A stretch of 64,000 nucleotides of DNA from the NCBI GenBank assembly GCA_000499405.2, contig HG738139.1:5852616-5916615 (forward strand), in the 5' to 3' direction. The DNA comes from Onchocerca volvulus. Lineage: Eukaryota; Nematoda; Chromadorea; Rhabditida; Onchocercidae. Numbering within the stretch: the first letter of the stretch is position 1; each line of letters begins with the position of its first letter. The translations under genes were made by a program, and so were the position numbers. Of the stretch, positions 12,222-24,810 are shown one piece after another. Under the pieces are notes generated by a model. That model had not been told where the DNA came from. It did not search any database and was given only the letters and a program-made list of their open reading frames with translations.

Positions 12222-12552
12222 GCAAATACTGAAACAGGCTTGAAATGTAGGTCGGTGGGAAGAGAAGCCTGCAGAAGCTTGCAAATTGCAGTCTATTTAT
12301 TTTTTATGGCTCATTGTCAGACCATAATTCTCCCTTCCTCAATTTTGCAGCTTGTAACCTCATTTCGAATTATAAGTTGCTCACAATCCACTTCAACATT
12401 CCCATTAATTCCTTTTTCTCTCATTAAACTGAAATAAAACGCTATCTAACAAAATTTTTTCAGTTTTTATTTGAACTTCTTATCAATTACTATCCATTGA
12501 AGAAGTTGCAGAGCACCAATTTTGAAAATCTTTAAAATTTTTTTAGAAGCAA

Positions 12553-12752
12553 ATGATAGCGCAGAAATTTCCACAGTATTACTATTAACTTTGTTGGAAT
12601 ATCGTTGACATCATCTGACTGGTGGGACAATGACAAGGATGGCCCGTGATAATAGTATTATCAATATCTCGGACATTTTTCATGGCATGACAAACAATTT
12701 CACTATTATTCATACAACAGCGACCATTTTCTACTGGGATTGGACCGACATT
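12553..12752 (+). pseudogene. Decayed inverted copy of the His/Trp-rich peptide gene
   Basis: The plus strand from 12553 aligns by eye with the coding strand of the gene at 12058-11816 along nearly its whole length. Shared blocks include ATTACTATTA in the signal-peptide region, CTGGTGGGAC (the GWW segment), a GGATGG/GGCCCGTG block, CATCTCGGACA, and ACTGGGATTGG near the end. It still has an ATG and an acceptor-like TTTTTTTAG just upstream. Single-base losses shift the frame twice in the signal region, TGG and CAT codons have become TGA, TAA and TAG, and the His repeats are partly lost. The copies are head to head, separated by about 495 bp, which indicates an inverted duplication followed by decay of one copy. 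It could be read as a fossil only; no intact frame remains. Confidence 0.75.
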
Positions 12753-12759
12753 GAAGTAT

Positions 12760-15700
12760 TTTTAGTCTCCACAATCCTATTGTTTTATTTTTAATTATCA
12801 TTTAATATGAATATGAAAAATGATAAATGATAAGGATATTCCTCGTATTCACCAACAAATCATTCATATATATCCTATGAACATTCTTTTGTGCCACTGC
12901 TCTGCAATGGAATCTTCCATCATTTAATTAACTGTTAAGAGAAAAAAGGAATACAGAAGTCTTCTCATACTCACTGATAAATTTGCGTATGTAGCAATCA
13001 TGCAGTTGCAATATTATTTAAATTCTCAGCTGCATGCTTTATGAGAGAATCATTTGAGATATGGCAATTTAAAATTTAAAATAAATTTTATAAAATCTTG
13101 CGAAAATTCTCCTTCAAATTTCTTTTTTTTGCATTTATGAATACTAATTGCAAGTTGATATATCTTTCAACATATTTTTCGTCCTCTCGGACAAGGAAGA
13201 TTTCGAAGAAACATTAGACTTCATTTACAATAGATGATGCGACAGTAAGACACGAATTTGCATAATGTCCAACATCGGATAGTTTCTGCCGCGTTTCAGT
13301 TGTTAGCGCGAATTATGAAATAAAGGTCAAGCCATCCCTCAGTGTTTCTGTAATTGTGTGTGCTGTTTGCTTTGTTTTTATCTGGTAAAATTTCGAAGTG
13401 ATTTTCTTTTTGTTGCACTTTTTTCTGATCTCTTAATTTCTTATACATGACTTAATTTTTATGTATTGTTTTCCTTTTATTTTCAATTTTGATTATTTAT
13501 GAATGCTTGAGATTCAAATTTATTTAGTTAGAATTGCTAGAAAATCATTTAATTCCATTTCCTAAATCCATCATCTGAATGCCACTTATAGGGCCACTAC
13601 TGAAGTGCTGTGCTTTTATATAATTTAAACACTTCTTATATTTTCCGATTTCAGCTGTTCATTTTGCAAAAGCTTTGAATAGGACGTCTGAATACATGCT
13701 AGATGGAACACCTTGTTAGGTGCAAAATATATCGACACATGAACACATAAAAGCTGAAAGATTCGAAAATAGTTACAGCAAATATCAAAATAACATATAT
13801 TCATTATACTTCTAAATACATAAATTGCACAATTGGTATTTTAGTTTTATTAATCTGCGTAAGTTATTCTGTTGCATAATTTCTCTCAGGGCTTGAGACA
13901 TTTTCTTCTATGCATTGTACGAAGCATGATTTATTGGCAGAAGTTGCTGCTTGATAAAAGTAGATTAAGCATAAAAGGAGACTGTCTGACAGGAATTCAT
14001 TCAACAAATTGCTATGAAGTGTTTCCTTGTTAGGTGTCCGATTTCCATAAACTTTGGTTTATTTTTTAGTTCCTCTTGAAGTAAAAACTAAATTTTACAA
14101 TGGGAAATCAAGACCACTCCATTTAGACGTGAGATTTGTATAGTGTCAGACAGTGTCACGAGCACTAAGGCTGGGTGTTCGGTTATCTCATTATTGAATC
14201 AGTCGAAAAAGTTTCGAATAAAATTAATTTCCAAATTAATGTTAAGGATGCAAATCAACAAAGTGGATCAGAAACCGAGAATTAGAATCTGAAAAAAACT
14301 TCGGTAAACATTGAAAAGGAATTAAATAAGGTTTTTAAGGTGGAATTTCTACAGAGTTCATCGAATCCAGTTGAGATTTTCTTTGTTTAATTTGTTTCAC
14401 TAAGAGCATTGTGATTTTGTCATCCTATCAATAGACTAATTTTAGGGTAGTAATTTCAGATTGCTTTACTGCTTGAATTCATGACCACTCCTGCATTTAT
14501 CTTGGTAGTTCAGGCAAACAAACATACAATATATATTTTTTCTTTTACGTTTTTTATGCATTTTTCTTTTACGGCTAAAACTAGTAAAGAAATTTATTGT
14601 TTAAAGATTGAAATATCAGTGATTTTAAATTGAGCTAAAAGCAGCTGATCCAGAGAAACTGAAAAGTATAACACTCAGTATTCCGAACATCGTCCGAAAA
14701 TATAATAATTGTGTGGACAGAAAAGAAATGTAACGAAGTTTAGGCGATCATTTTTGAACAAATGCGTTATAGGGGTAATTACGAAGGAATAACAAAGCGA
14801 TGAACAAATCGTAACATTTCCAAGCCAGTAGTCATGAATACAACCTCAAACTTTTTTTTCTTCAAAAAAATTTTTTACGAATCATTTTTCTCTATAAAAA
14901 TCATTCAATTGAAGAAATGCACACTTTAAACATCCATCATGATTTATTCTGTTTCATGTTGCAGTACAGATCGATTTAATAGTTATTTAGTTGGACAAAA
15001 AAAAAAATCGACAATTACATGAAACTTTTTTTGATTCACCTCCATAAAAATTTCAATTTTTATACCATTGATAAAATGCAGAACTAATTTTTCAACTTCA
15101 CCATGTACTGGATTTATTTCGAAAAATACTTTCCATATAAAGACATATAAAAACCGTTTTGTAATTTTTCACCGGAAAAAAACAATTCCATATTTGTAGG
15201 CTTTCAGTGTTGACCTTATTAGATTCTTTACCCTGACTTTGAAAAGAAGAATCACACTTGATTCGGAAGTAATGCTTCTAAATTTGAAATGCAATTCAAA
15301 ATAAACCGAAAAGATAACATAACTATATTTATTTCGTATTGAGCTCATATTTAATTGTTTCGTAAAATAATTAAGAAAATTTATATTCAGTTTTTCTCAA
15401 TCTGATGTTCAAAAATCAAAATTCTAGTGTTCGTTAAAATAAATGTGGGTTAATTCTCGTATTTTATTTTCCTTGGGAAGACTGTTTAATAATTTGACAT
15501 TTTTGTTTTTACATATTTGCAATCTCTATTAATGAAAACGATCTAATTCTTGGGATCATCTAATATTACAAAGTTCTCATTAGGAGTCAGAATATCTTGG
15601 AAACATAACATTAATATATCTTTAGTTTTTTCACATTACCCTTTATCAAATGTTCATTTTCTTTTATTTTGAAAAAATGATTTTCTCGATGTTTTAAAAT

Positions 15701-15800
15701 CATCTCATGGATTGTATAACTAAATCACATGTAAAAGATACAACTTCTATCTCTTAAATGAATGTCATATTGAAGTTGATGAATATTATTGATTTCAAAC
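12760..15800. other. AT-rich intergenic region, nothing recognised
   Basis: No ORF or in-phase exon series stands out on either strand. The region lies beyond the pseudogene copy and downstream of the minus-strand gene ending at 16012. Confidence 0.55.
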
Positions 15801-15805
15801 AAAGC

Positions 15806-15811
15806 TTTATT
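15806..15811 (-). terminator. Poly(A) signal for the 16012-16842 gene
   Basis: AATAAA on the minus strand lies about 200 bases past the stop codon of the single-exon gene, a reasonable distance for a nematode 3'UTR. Confidence 0.45.
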
Positions 15812-16011
15812 GGCAGATTTGAAATATGTTGTTTTGATGAATTTTTAATAAACTTTTTGTATCCATGCAAATGTGCTAAAGAAAGGACGACCACACAGAT
15901 GTATTGACTTTGAATTAAATAGTTAAAATGAAAGGTTTGTGTATTAGCATTCAATGACACTATGAAAGCCTTGTAATATCGGACAGAAAAAAGAATATAT
16001 TTATCACAAGA

Positions 16012-16842
16012 TCATCGTCGTTTCCGATCTAAAAAACTCAATGATCTGGATCGAGAACCTGTTCCCAGTGGAAGTGTAGATCGAGTAGGTCGTTGTGCAG
16101 AGGAACTTCTTTCTGCTGAACTCATTTTTCCAGTTGAATAGCCATCCCTTATGTCAACTTTATCTTGTTCTGCTCTTTCAATCTTCCGCGACTCTAGAAA
16201 AACCGACGCGGAATTTTGAATTGCTTTTTGAATATGTATAGCTGCCACATATGCCAATTCTTCCACGCTTCGATTCGTTGCTGATGGAATACTAACTGAA
16301 GATGGTGGTAGGAATTTACTCTCCCGAATACTGATCGGCGGTCGTAATGGTTGATTACATGGTTTACTTCCTGCTTTTACATAAAAGTATTTTCGATTTC
16401 GACGACTTATCTGTTGTTTTTCCATCTTTGAGATCCAACCACCAATTTCATAAATTTTTAGTAATGCTCCGTGTCGACGCCATGGATTTGGACATGATCG
16501 TTCCACGCGTTTCTCATAGGTCCGGAAATGTCCGAGAATTGGTAATTCGAGTACGTTTTGTGTTCTTTCCCATATGATTTTTGTATCTTGGACATACTTT
16601 ACCCGTGGAAGTCTTGCTGATTCCACATATTTCTGGCCAATGATGTCGTCATTGAAAAAGAACGGCTGTGAGAGATAATTTTTTTTCAATAATTTGCCCT
16701 CGGCTGTATTCTCCATGTTGCTCTTCGAGGAAGAATCAATCGACTTCTTCTCCGAAATAGAAATTCCCGTAATCAAATCTTCACCATTATCACCAGCATC
16801 TGTTGCATTGGATTCTGATTCCGACGGGACTTTTTTTAGCAT
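16012..16842 (-). CDS. Unrecognised basic protein, single exon, 276 residues
   Basis: An uninterrupted ORF with mixed, non-repetitive composition and relatively GC-rich codons, in sharp contrast to the flanks; this makes it convincing as coding. Order of segments: an acidic/Ser N-terminus (PSESESNATDAGDNGED), a central basic and aromatic part (residues about 60-170, including LPRVKYVQDTKIIWERTQ, NPWRRHG and ISRRNRKYFYVKAG), a possible helix (VEELAYVAAIHIQKAIQ), and a Ser/Arg-rich basic tail ending SRSRSLSFLDRKRR. No signal peptide or membrane segment is evident, so it is probably intracellular; the basic tail could be a nuclear signal or RNA/microtubule contact, which is speculation. An in-frame TAA lies 30 bases upstream of the ATG, and an acceptor-like CGGCAG between them could be a trans-splice site. 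I do not recognise the family. Confidence 0.75.
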   Translation of the reverse strand: MLKKVPSESESNATDAGDNGEDLITGISISEKKSIDSSSKSNMENTAEGKLLKKNYLSQPFFFNDDIIGQKYVESARLPRVKYVQDTKIIWERTQNVLELPILGHFRTYEKRVERSCPNPWRRHGALLKIYEIGGWISKMEKQQISRRNRKYFYVKAGSKPCNQPLRPPISIRESKFLPPSSVSIPSATNRSVEELAYVAAIHIQKAIQNSASVFLESRKIERAEQDKVDIRDGYSTGKMSSAERSSSAQRPTRSTLPLGTGSRSRSLSFLDRKRR

Positions 16843-19636
16843 TTCTTCGAAGCAGTACGCTGCCGTTCGTTAGCACGGATTCGTAGAAAATAATGTCATG
16901 AGTGTAAATATTGTCTTTTAAAGTTTATTTGTTACCATTAAATGTGGAAATGTATCTTTAATATTTGCATAAAAATTAGTTTTTAGAAGTATATTAGTTA
17001 AGTGTTAGAACAAAGAACTTTACGACGAATTATACGCACTTTAAAGTTGATTGGATGAAATGATGTGGAAAAAGTTGGACTGCAGAGATGGAATTGAAAC
17101 AGCAGTTCGTCCAACTTGCAATTTAATGTAGTCGACTATGAATAATTTGAGTGAAACTTGATTCTTAGACTCATTTAGATCATCTACTCGAAAACTTAAA
17201 TCATTGAGTGCAGAAATACAAAAACACGGATTTAAATTTTAAGCACATACAAAGTATAGCAAGAGTGGCACATTATAGATTAGATAGAAGAACAAAAAAG
17301 CAGTAATAATGGCTTTTGCGATATGTTTAAGAAAATGTTGTTAAAGCCTACAATAAAATTAAAGATATGGAATCGAAGAATGTAAACTCATTATCACTTC
17401 ATCTAGTTTGAAGAACGTGGAGCTTATTTTCTCTCTTATCCTTCATTAGATTGCCAGAAATGAATCGTTAATTTCTTTACAAAGTAAATTTCATTCTGAT
17501 CAATCTGAAATTAATTTTGCCATCTCTTTCAATTTAAAGCACTCCTTGAAAGGCCTGTTCCAAGTGGAACTGTTTCGAATTATGGCGTGCAAACGGTAAA
17601 ATCGATGTTATCGCTATTTGTAATATTTTTAATGATATTTGAAGTCGTCAGAATAAATCTGCATCATAAAAATTTTTAGTGCATAATTACTATAATAATA
17701 CTTGTCCATAGGTTTCAGACATCACTGAAATTATGCAATCTTTTAGGTCGAAGGAAATCGCGTGACCTGTTGATACGAACAGAATCAAAATATTACTTGC
17801 TTCAGATTCTTTCATCCTATTAAGTGCATTCGGAGTTTTTTGAGGATATTTTGATTATATACCGATTATTATCAATTCCATTTTATAATAATCAGGAAAT
17901 CTTTCGGTGATTCACATAGCAATTCGATATTTTCCATTGGACATTGGTGACATCCCACATATCTTAAAGTGGTTTTGAAATTTGAAGGCTGAATTCTCGA
18001 AGTGTCGATATCAGTCTTCAAAAGTAGATGATTCAATCACAAGTTGAGATGTGAAATTTTATTTTCAAGACTGAAAATAGTTTAAATGATTTGAATTGAC
18101 TTCTTTGCTTTCATAATTGTATGAATGTGTATAATTTCTATCGCATCCATCAACTTCAGAATAAAATTGTTTCATTATTGTGCTCTTCTGTACAATTCAT
18201 CGGTGGTTACAATTAATCTTCTTAGAAGACTACGAAAAATTATGTAATGTGGAAAAGCTAAACAAAAGGCTAACTTTAAAAATTAAAAGAAAATCGCTAT
18301 GAAAGAATAAAATCAAAAAAAAAAAAAAAAATAAATTCGCGCGATTTCAGAGAGATAAACTGTTAAAGAATATTGATTGAATATACGCTAAGATATCAAT
18401 GAGAAAACATAGTTATATTATGCCAAATCATTGGATTCATCTGATCAGTGGAAATTAGGCAAAAATCGATAACGAAATAATCTTATGAAGTAATCTTAAA
18501 TGAGCGCTTCCATAATGCAGTAATCTTTTCCCTGCAATTTATTAATTATAGTGAATTAAATGTGATTTTACATTCTCTAAAAAAGTCATGAAATTGAAAA
18601 ATATTAAAGAAATAAAGGATTTTTGAATTTTTGAAGTAATGATTATCAATATACAATTTTATCATTAAGCGCGAAATTTCGATCTGCAACGAAAATAATG
18701 ATGACAATACTGTAATGTAAAATATTCAATTGTGGATTACTTTCATCCCGTCGTATTCATGCTTTCTCTGATCTCATTGGAGAAAAAAAACTGTTAATCA
18801 AATTGGGGTCTAAAAGACCTCGTTGATTATTTCCACTCATCTAAATATTAGAAGAAAATCGGAAAAAATTGATAATTGTTACCAATTTACCCAAGTTGAC
18901 ATATCAAAATTATCACAACGAATGCATAGTTGAGCAAAAAAAATTCAAATCTTGTTTAGTCTTCTAATTTCAAACTTCTTAATCTTCTTTATACCATTTT
19001 TCAAGACTGTAAAAGAAAAAGGTTCATTGTTTTATTGATTTTCAAGAAAAACAAATTTCCAAGCTATCACTGGAATGCGCAGCAAACTTTTCGATTGTTT
19101 TCTCGATACTCTAATTTTCAGAAGTTTGATCTCGTGAGAGTGACATTGAGAGGGTCCAGGAAAGTCAGAGGAGCAGGGAAAAAGCCTGTTTTATAATGTA
19201 TAAAATATCGAGCATGGATTGTAAAATGATGAATTCCTTATTTGTTAAACAAAAATAGGCGAAACAAATTAAAATAAGCACAAAATAGAAAGATCTGGAA
19301 AAAATTACCGAAAGTCAAGCAGGTGATTAGTGGAATATTTGAAATTAAGTAAGTTGCATCATAATTGGAGAGCAAGAGAGTTAAATTCAAATTTCACAAA
19401 GCGAATTCATTTGTTCGTATTTTTTGCAGAGCTGCTGTCATCTGATTCTTTTTATAAAATCAATCTTCGATCTTGTTGGGACAAATGCGCCAGTTCCTAC
19501 TCCAGTCATCCATCACTTTCTTCACATTTTTATTCATTCGTCATTTTAAGCTTATTCAGTTTCCTTCAACTATCTAACTTATCTAACAAATTCACCGAAC
19601 TATCGTATTTTCCTTCAAAGATCAAAATATATTTGT

Positions 19637-19700
19637 GAATAGCAAAGAAAGCTTTTGAAAGATTAAAAGAATAGCAAAGAAAGCTTTTGAAAGATTAAAA
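19637..19700. repeat. Perfect tandem duplication of a 32-bp unit
   Basis: Bases 19637-19668 are repeated exactly at 19669-19700. Identity suggests a recent slippage or duplication event. No function is seen. Confidence 0.85.
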
Positions 19701-22700
19701 GAGAATGATATAAAAGAAGTGACAGACATGAAGGATGATTCTGAGACAATAAAAATGGAAATCCAAAAAGCAATTCTTACTTTTCTCCATCATTTACTTT
19801 ATGTTAATCACTAACCATCCATGAATAATTGATTGCACGAATTGCTTAAGTAGCAATTAAAAATACACAATAATACTGCAAAAGAGATGAATCGATTTAC
19901 AATTAAATAATTAAAAAGAATGAAGTCTCTTCAAAAAGAAAAAATTCGTTCAAATATTTATTGTAAATAAAAGAAATCTTCTCAGCCTATCCCTCAATTT
20001 AATTAAAAAGAAACTTTCTTTTAAATTTTTCAAAAACTTTAGCTAAAAAATGAGCAGAAAATATGCTTTAAAGACTGAAATTCCGGAGATAAAGCAAAAC
20101 ATTTCACAAATTTGAATTTTAGCTCTAATTCGCAGATCTGCTGATTGTTAGAAAATATTTCGTATCGAGCAAACAGAAGAACAAAAAAACTTGGAAAAAG
20201 CGAAAAGATCAAAACTGAATCTTCAACAAAATGATTGCTACAAAGTTCCGAAAAAAATAAAAAACTTGCACAAAAATTAAAAAAAGAAAAAAAAAACAAA
20301 ATTTGGGAAATTTATTTCCTTCAAACTTAAATTAGAGCACGGTATCAACTTTCTGAAAAAATTGACAGGAAATTTGGGCCAGTAATTATGATTAACTGTA
20401 ATGCTTCGATACATTTGTTTATGTTTATCTTTTTCCTAATCCTTCTGTCCACATTCTAGCATGAAGAAATTATAGAAAAAGTACGAGGCAGGAAAAGGAG
20501 TATTGAAGTAATGTGCGATGCAATGAAATTCATATTCACCATAAATGAAATATCAATTTACTATTCAACCCATTCCAAAATGAAAATTTCATTATTAGTC
20601 AACATTATTTTGTGTTGACAGCGAAAATGATAACGTTTAGAAATGAGAAGAATTATGAAAAAGACGATATGGAATTCATTTTTTGAAGACATTAGCATTT
20701 TGCGAATTTAATTATTAATTGATTTAAAAAAATTAATTAATTAAAAGCATTTTTGGAAACAAATGTGATTACGCAGTTCCGATCCAATAATTTTACTTCT
20801 CGTTGACAAAATCAATTTACCAAATTGAAAAACTTCTAAAAGCATTTTAATCTTTTTTTTTTTTTTTTTTTGCATATCTGAGGCATTTTTTGAGATATCT
20901 CGACATAAATAGCCAAGAATAAGTCAGTGGATCGATGTTTTATCATGTTGCTTTTTATTAACAATTATAATTGCAATTTTTCAAATATAAATAAACGAAG
21001 CAATTAACAGGGTTGAAGAGAAAAATTGAGACACTTTAATTCCTCTTTCATCGATTTGTTTGTTTAAACTATTTGCGTACTAATAAATTAATGAAGAAAT
21101 TATGTCTTAAAAATTTGAAAATTAAAAATTTGTTGAAGAAATGTTCAAACTTCTCCTGAAATTTGACAGCGATAGAAGTGAAGTAAAAAATGATAGAATT
21201 ATATTTGCCACTTCATCAATTCATCCACCACCCATGATCAATCATTTATTTGTCTAACAACGAGAGAGCCGATGATTGTTGTTGGCATCTGAGCATAATA
21301 TCATTCCGCTGCAGCATTTGTGAAGATGGGCTCATCTCAATCCATTATGACCTTCGCAAACTGACCTTTCGTGCCCGCACAAGACTTCCCCCATTTCATC
21401 TTCTCCAGATCTCTTCTCTCTCATTCAAGTCAACAAAATTCACATCCATCTTTTATCTTTTCTTTTTGTTTTTCTACATTTTGCAAATTTCAGAAAAAAA
21501 AAAGAAACTTTAAACTATTATTGTAGAAAATTCACCATATGGAAATGCTAAATGAATTTGTTCGCCTTTTGTTAGTGCATTTTAAAGTAATCAGTCGGTG
21601 TCTATAGTGTAAAATTTTTCTTTAATTTGAAATTCTTTACGTTGTTTTTTCTACAAAAGAATCATTGGAATACAACACGTTCTTAAAATTCTTGTATTAC
21701 TGATAACTAATCTTTCATTTTCGAAAATATGCAAAACTAAATATCTTATTTTTTTATCCATCTGCAAATGAAAATCTCACATATCCATACTAAAGCTCAT
21801 TAAGCCAAATAGGAAAATTCGCATAGCAATTTATAGCAGAGTTAAAATGTCTTGAACATTGTTAGAATATCAAATAAGCACTTTCCTTTAATTATTACTT
21901 TTTCTCGTCCTTATTGGCTGGATAATATCTTTCTGGCCACTAATTATTCTTTCTATCTTTGTACAGTTGAGAAGTTTCGTTAAAAATAACAATTTTTTGC
22001 GTATTCTCTTGATGACATCGTCATCATTAATATGGTTAGTTCATGGCTGTCTGTAATGCAATTAAAAATCGAAAAAGAGAGGAAAGATGGGTGGAGTTTG
22101 CCAGTTTGAGTCGAACGGATTCAATAGTAATTTAAAGAGGCATCGGATAGATTTCACCTTGAAAAGTTCTTTTTCATTTGCTCTTTGTCCTCATCTAGAA
22201 TTCACTTATCGCTTATAATCACTCATCAGAAAGACTATTTCAACCTATGCTTTAAATTCCTTTAATTTACTTTCCATGTTTTTATATTATTTCATTCCAT
22301 TTGAATGCATATTTTCTACTTCAATATTAATTGCGTAGTAAATGAAATTACCTATCAATTTTCCAATATTTCCTGCTTTACTTATAACTTTTCCGATATT
22401 CTTAGCTTTGGTACTGTCTGGCAAGTTCGTCGCAGGAAAATAGTCGCAGATTTTTTTAAAAAACAAATTTTCTGGAGAAATAAGAAGATTATAACGAAGG
22501 ACGGAAAGGTATGATAATGGCTGCTATACATTCAACTGGCAACAGATGCAACTGAGATGATACATAAACGGCAGCAGCAACCTCGTAACGTTCCCTCAAA
22601 AATTGCTGCATCCCATATACTCAACCGTTCACTCTTTTTTCTTCTGATTTTTAATTAATCGATTACTAAATCAATTGAAAACTTTCGAAATTCAAACATT

Positions 22701-23371
22701 TCAAGTTTAAATCTTCTTTTATTTTTTATTAACTCATTTTGAAATCCAAAAATTTCAGTTCATCTTCCATTCTAAAAATATTTTTATTTGAAATTTTACT
22801 ACAAGACTAGAATTTTTTTTGTTTGCATTTCATTATTGTGCAATAAACTGAAATATGCTTTAAAGAGTGATGAATCTTTCTGGCGATTGAAATGCAACAA
22901 TGCGTGAGAAAAATTTAAAATCCAAAAATCTTCCTTATTAGGATTGTAATTTTATACTTCTCTTATCTTTCGCTATAAATTAGAAATTTTTTCACATATT
23001 TATTGCAGTAGAATTATTCGAATCAATTTTAACTTGTTTTAACACTCTGAACATAGCTAAAAACAATCTTCTAAAAGTTCTAGCACTCTTTGGACATCAA
23101 GATTCCTGAAGTTGAAGAGATTTCCTCAATCTTATCATGGATTCAGATTAATTTTATCACTTCAAATCATAGATTCAAACTGATTTTGTCTCTTTCCAAT
23201 CAGATCGAATCACTTGCTGAATATACATTTATCCTATCTTGAAATTGCCATTCTTATCATAAAATTGCTTCTGCAGGAATGCAGATCTGAACTGCTGTGT
23301 ATCGTTAGGAATCACTTTCTCCTCCTCAATCATGTAATTAATTATAGTGAAGCAGCTTAAAAGTGATATTT

Positions 23372-23392
23372 CTGCATGCTGCTTGCATGCAG
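23372..23392. repeat. Short perfect inverted repeat
   Basis: CTGCATGC and GCATGCAG are separated by 5 bases. It lies in one of the less AT-rich islands upstream of ptp-1. The same core occurs as a 12-base palindrome, CCTGCATGCAGG, at 41210-41221 inside ptp-1. Confidence 0.5.
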
Positions 23393-23886
23393 TCATGCTG
23401 CAATTTCTACTCAATCCACCTCTCTGTCTTCCTCTCTCCTTCAGCTTAGTGTCCTTATTTTCTTTCCATAAGTGGCCGTCGCTGCCTCTTCCAATCATCA
23501 AAAGCCCTGTACGTCTGCGTATCGAATATGTTGCAATGAAATCTGATTCTTCCATTTCTTCCTATAAATCATATTCATTCCTTTCCTATGTAATAAAATG
23601 AAATTTCAATTGTGGCAACCTTTGCCTCTTCAGCTATCATTGACTTTTAATCCTTATCGAGTCTGGAATTGTTAAATTCTAATGGACAATTTTCGTTGAC
23701 GGTCATCTCTGGACATTGCCAGGAAAAATCATCTGATAGCCGGATGAGGAACAATAGAAATGCAATAAACACATTGCATTGGCTGAAAGTTTAATCCTTC
23801 CTAGCATATTTAATCTTATGTTATCTTCTTTCTAATATTCAACTAATTTTTTCCTTGCTTACGTGATATTTGAAATTGTACATGGA

Positions 23887-24023
23887 ATGTTTTATCATCG
23901 TATACTATGTATTTGCTCATCGAGAACGAGATCTCCCGGTACAACGAGCAGTTTTACTACCACTTCTGGTATTTCTATTTCAGCTGATGAGCTTCATTTT
24001 CGCCAAACAAATTATAGTTGCAG
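23887..24023 (+). other. Candidate alternative upstream exon of ptp-1
   Basis: From the ATG at 23887 the frame is open for 45 codons plus 2 bases to a GTAACG donor at 24024. The product is Ser/Thr-rich (SSRTRSPGTTSSFTTTSG, then SADELHF). The phase (2) matches the ptp-1 acceptor at 29248, where one base plus GAT GAG GAG GGG leads into the ptp-1 Met at 29261. This would add about 50 residues to the FERM N-terminus. Phase agreement alone has a one-in-three chance, and a second open frame overlaps it, so this is only a candidate. Confidence 0.25.
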
Positions 24024-24760
24024 GTAACGTGCATTTTCTGAAATATTCAAAAAATTTTGCAATATTAAAATCCGTTCGGAAAATTTTCGAAAAACATCCT
24101 TTACAATAATGTCATGTTACTACCTCTGCGTGCGCTTTCTCCAATCTCAAAAAGTATCCCTAAATTACCAAATTACCGTTAACCTAGTATAAATTATGGG
24201 TAGTTAGTACTTTGTGATATGTTCGATTGACGTAGTAAAGTGTAATTGTGATGATAAGGTTATCAGTGCCATCATTACAACACTGAGGAACTTTATCACT
24301 TCTGTCGGGAACGAGAATATTGTTAAAAGCATTCGCTCATCCATCTTCATTCCTCTTTTCTCCTCCGTTCCTTCTCTTTTATCTATCGATTGCACTCCTT
24401 CAGAATATTGCTGATTGAAGGCCAGATCATTTGGCATAACACTTATATGCCTAATATTGACAAGATCTTACTAAAGTTTTTTCATTTGAGAGCAGAAATC
24501 ATATTTTTTCCACTCGCATCTCGTTGAGTTGAAATCTTGAGATTCAATGAAATTGAAAAATATCGCAGGACGATTATATTAAATCTAATACGCTTGAATG
24601 AATTTAGTAATTTTGATAACACTTTTATTATCTAAAACTGATTATAAAGTTCACTGATAAGGAATTAAATTGCAAAACTTAATTTTTGAAAGCGAATTAG
24701 GGGAAATGGAAATGAAACATGCACTTTCATAAAAAACTGCTTAATGATTTTTCACATAAC

Positions 24761-24810
24761 TTAATTAAATAATTAATTAATTAATTAAACTTAATTAAAT
24801 TTAATTAAAT
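24761..24810. repeat. TTAA/TTAATTAA-rich tract
   Basis: A run of overlapping TTAATTAA and TTAATTAAAT units. It is simple sequence and self-complementary. Confidence 0.7.

Noticed and set aside
18880..18905. Spliced-leader-like TTTACCCAAGTT
   Set aside because: Matches only about half of the known nematode SL1 sequence and lacks a following donor or Sm site; not an SL RNA gene.
23229..23601. Overlapping ORFs on both strands
   Set aside because: No splice support or family resemblance, and both strands are open at once as expected in a composition island. Possible but unsupported.
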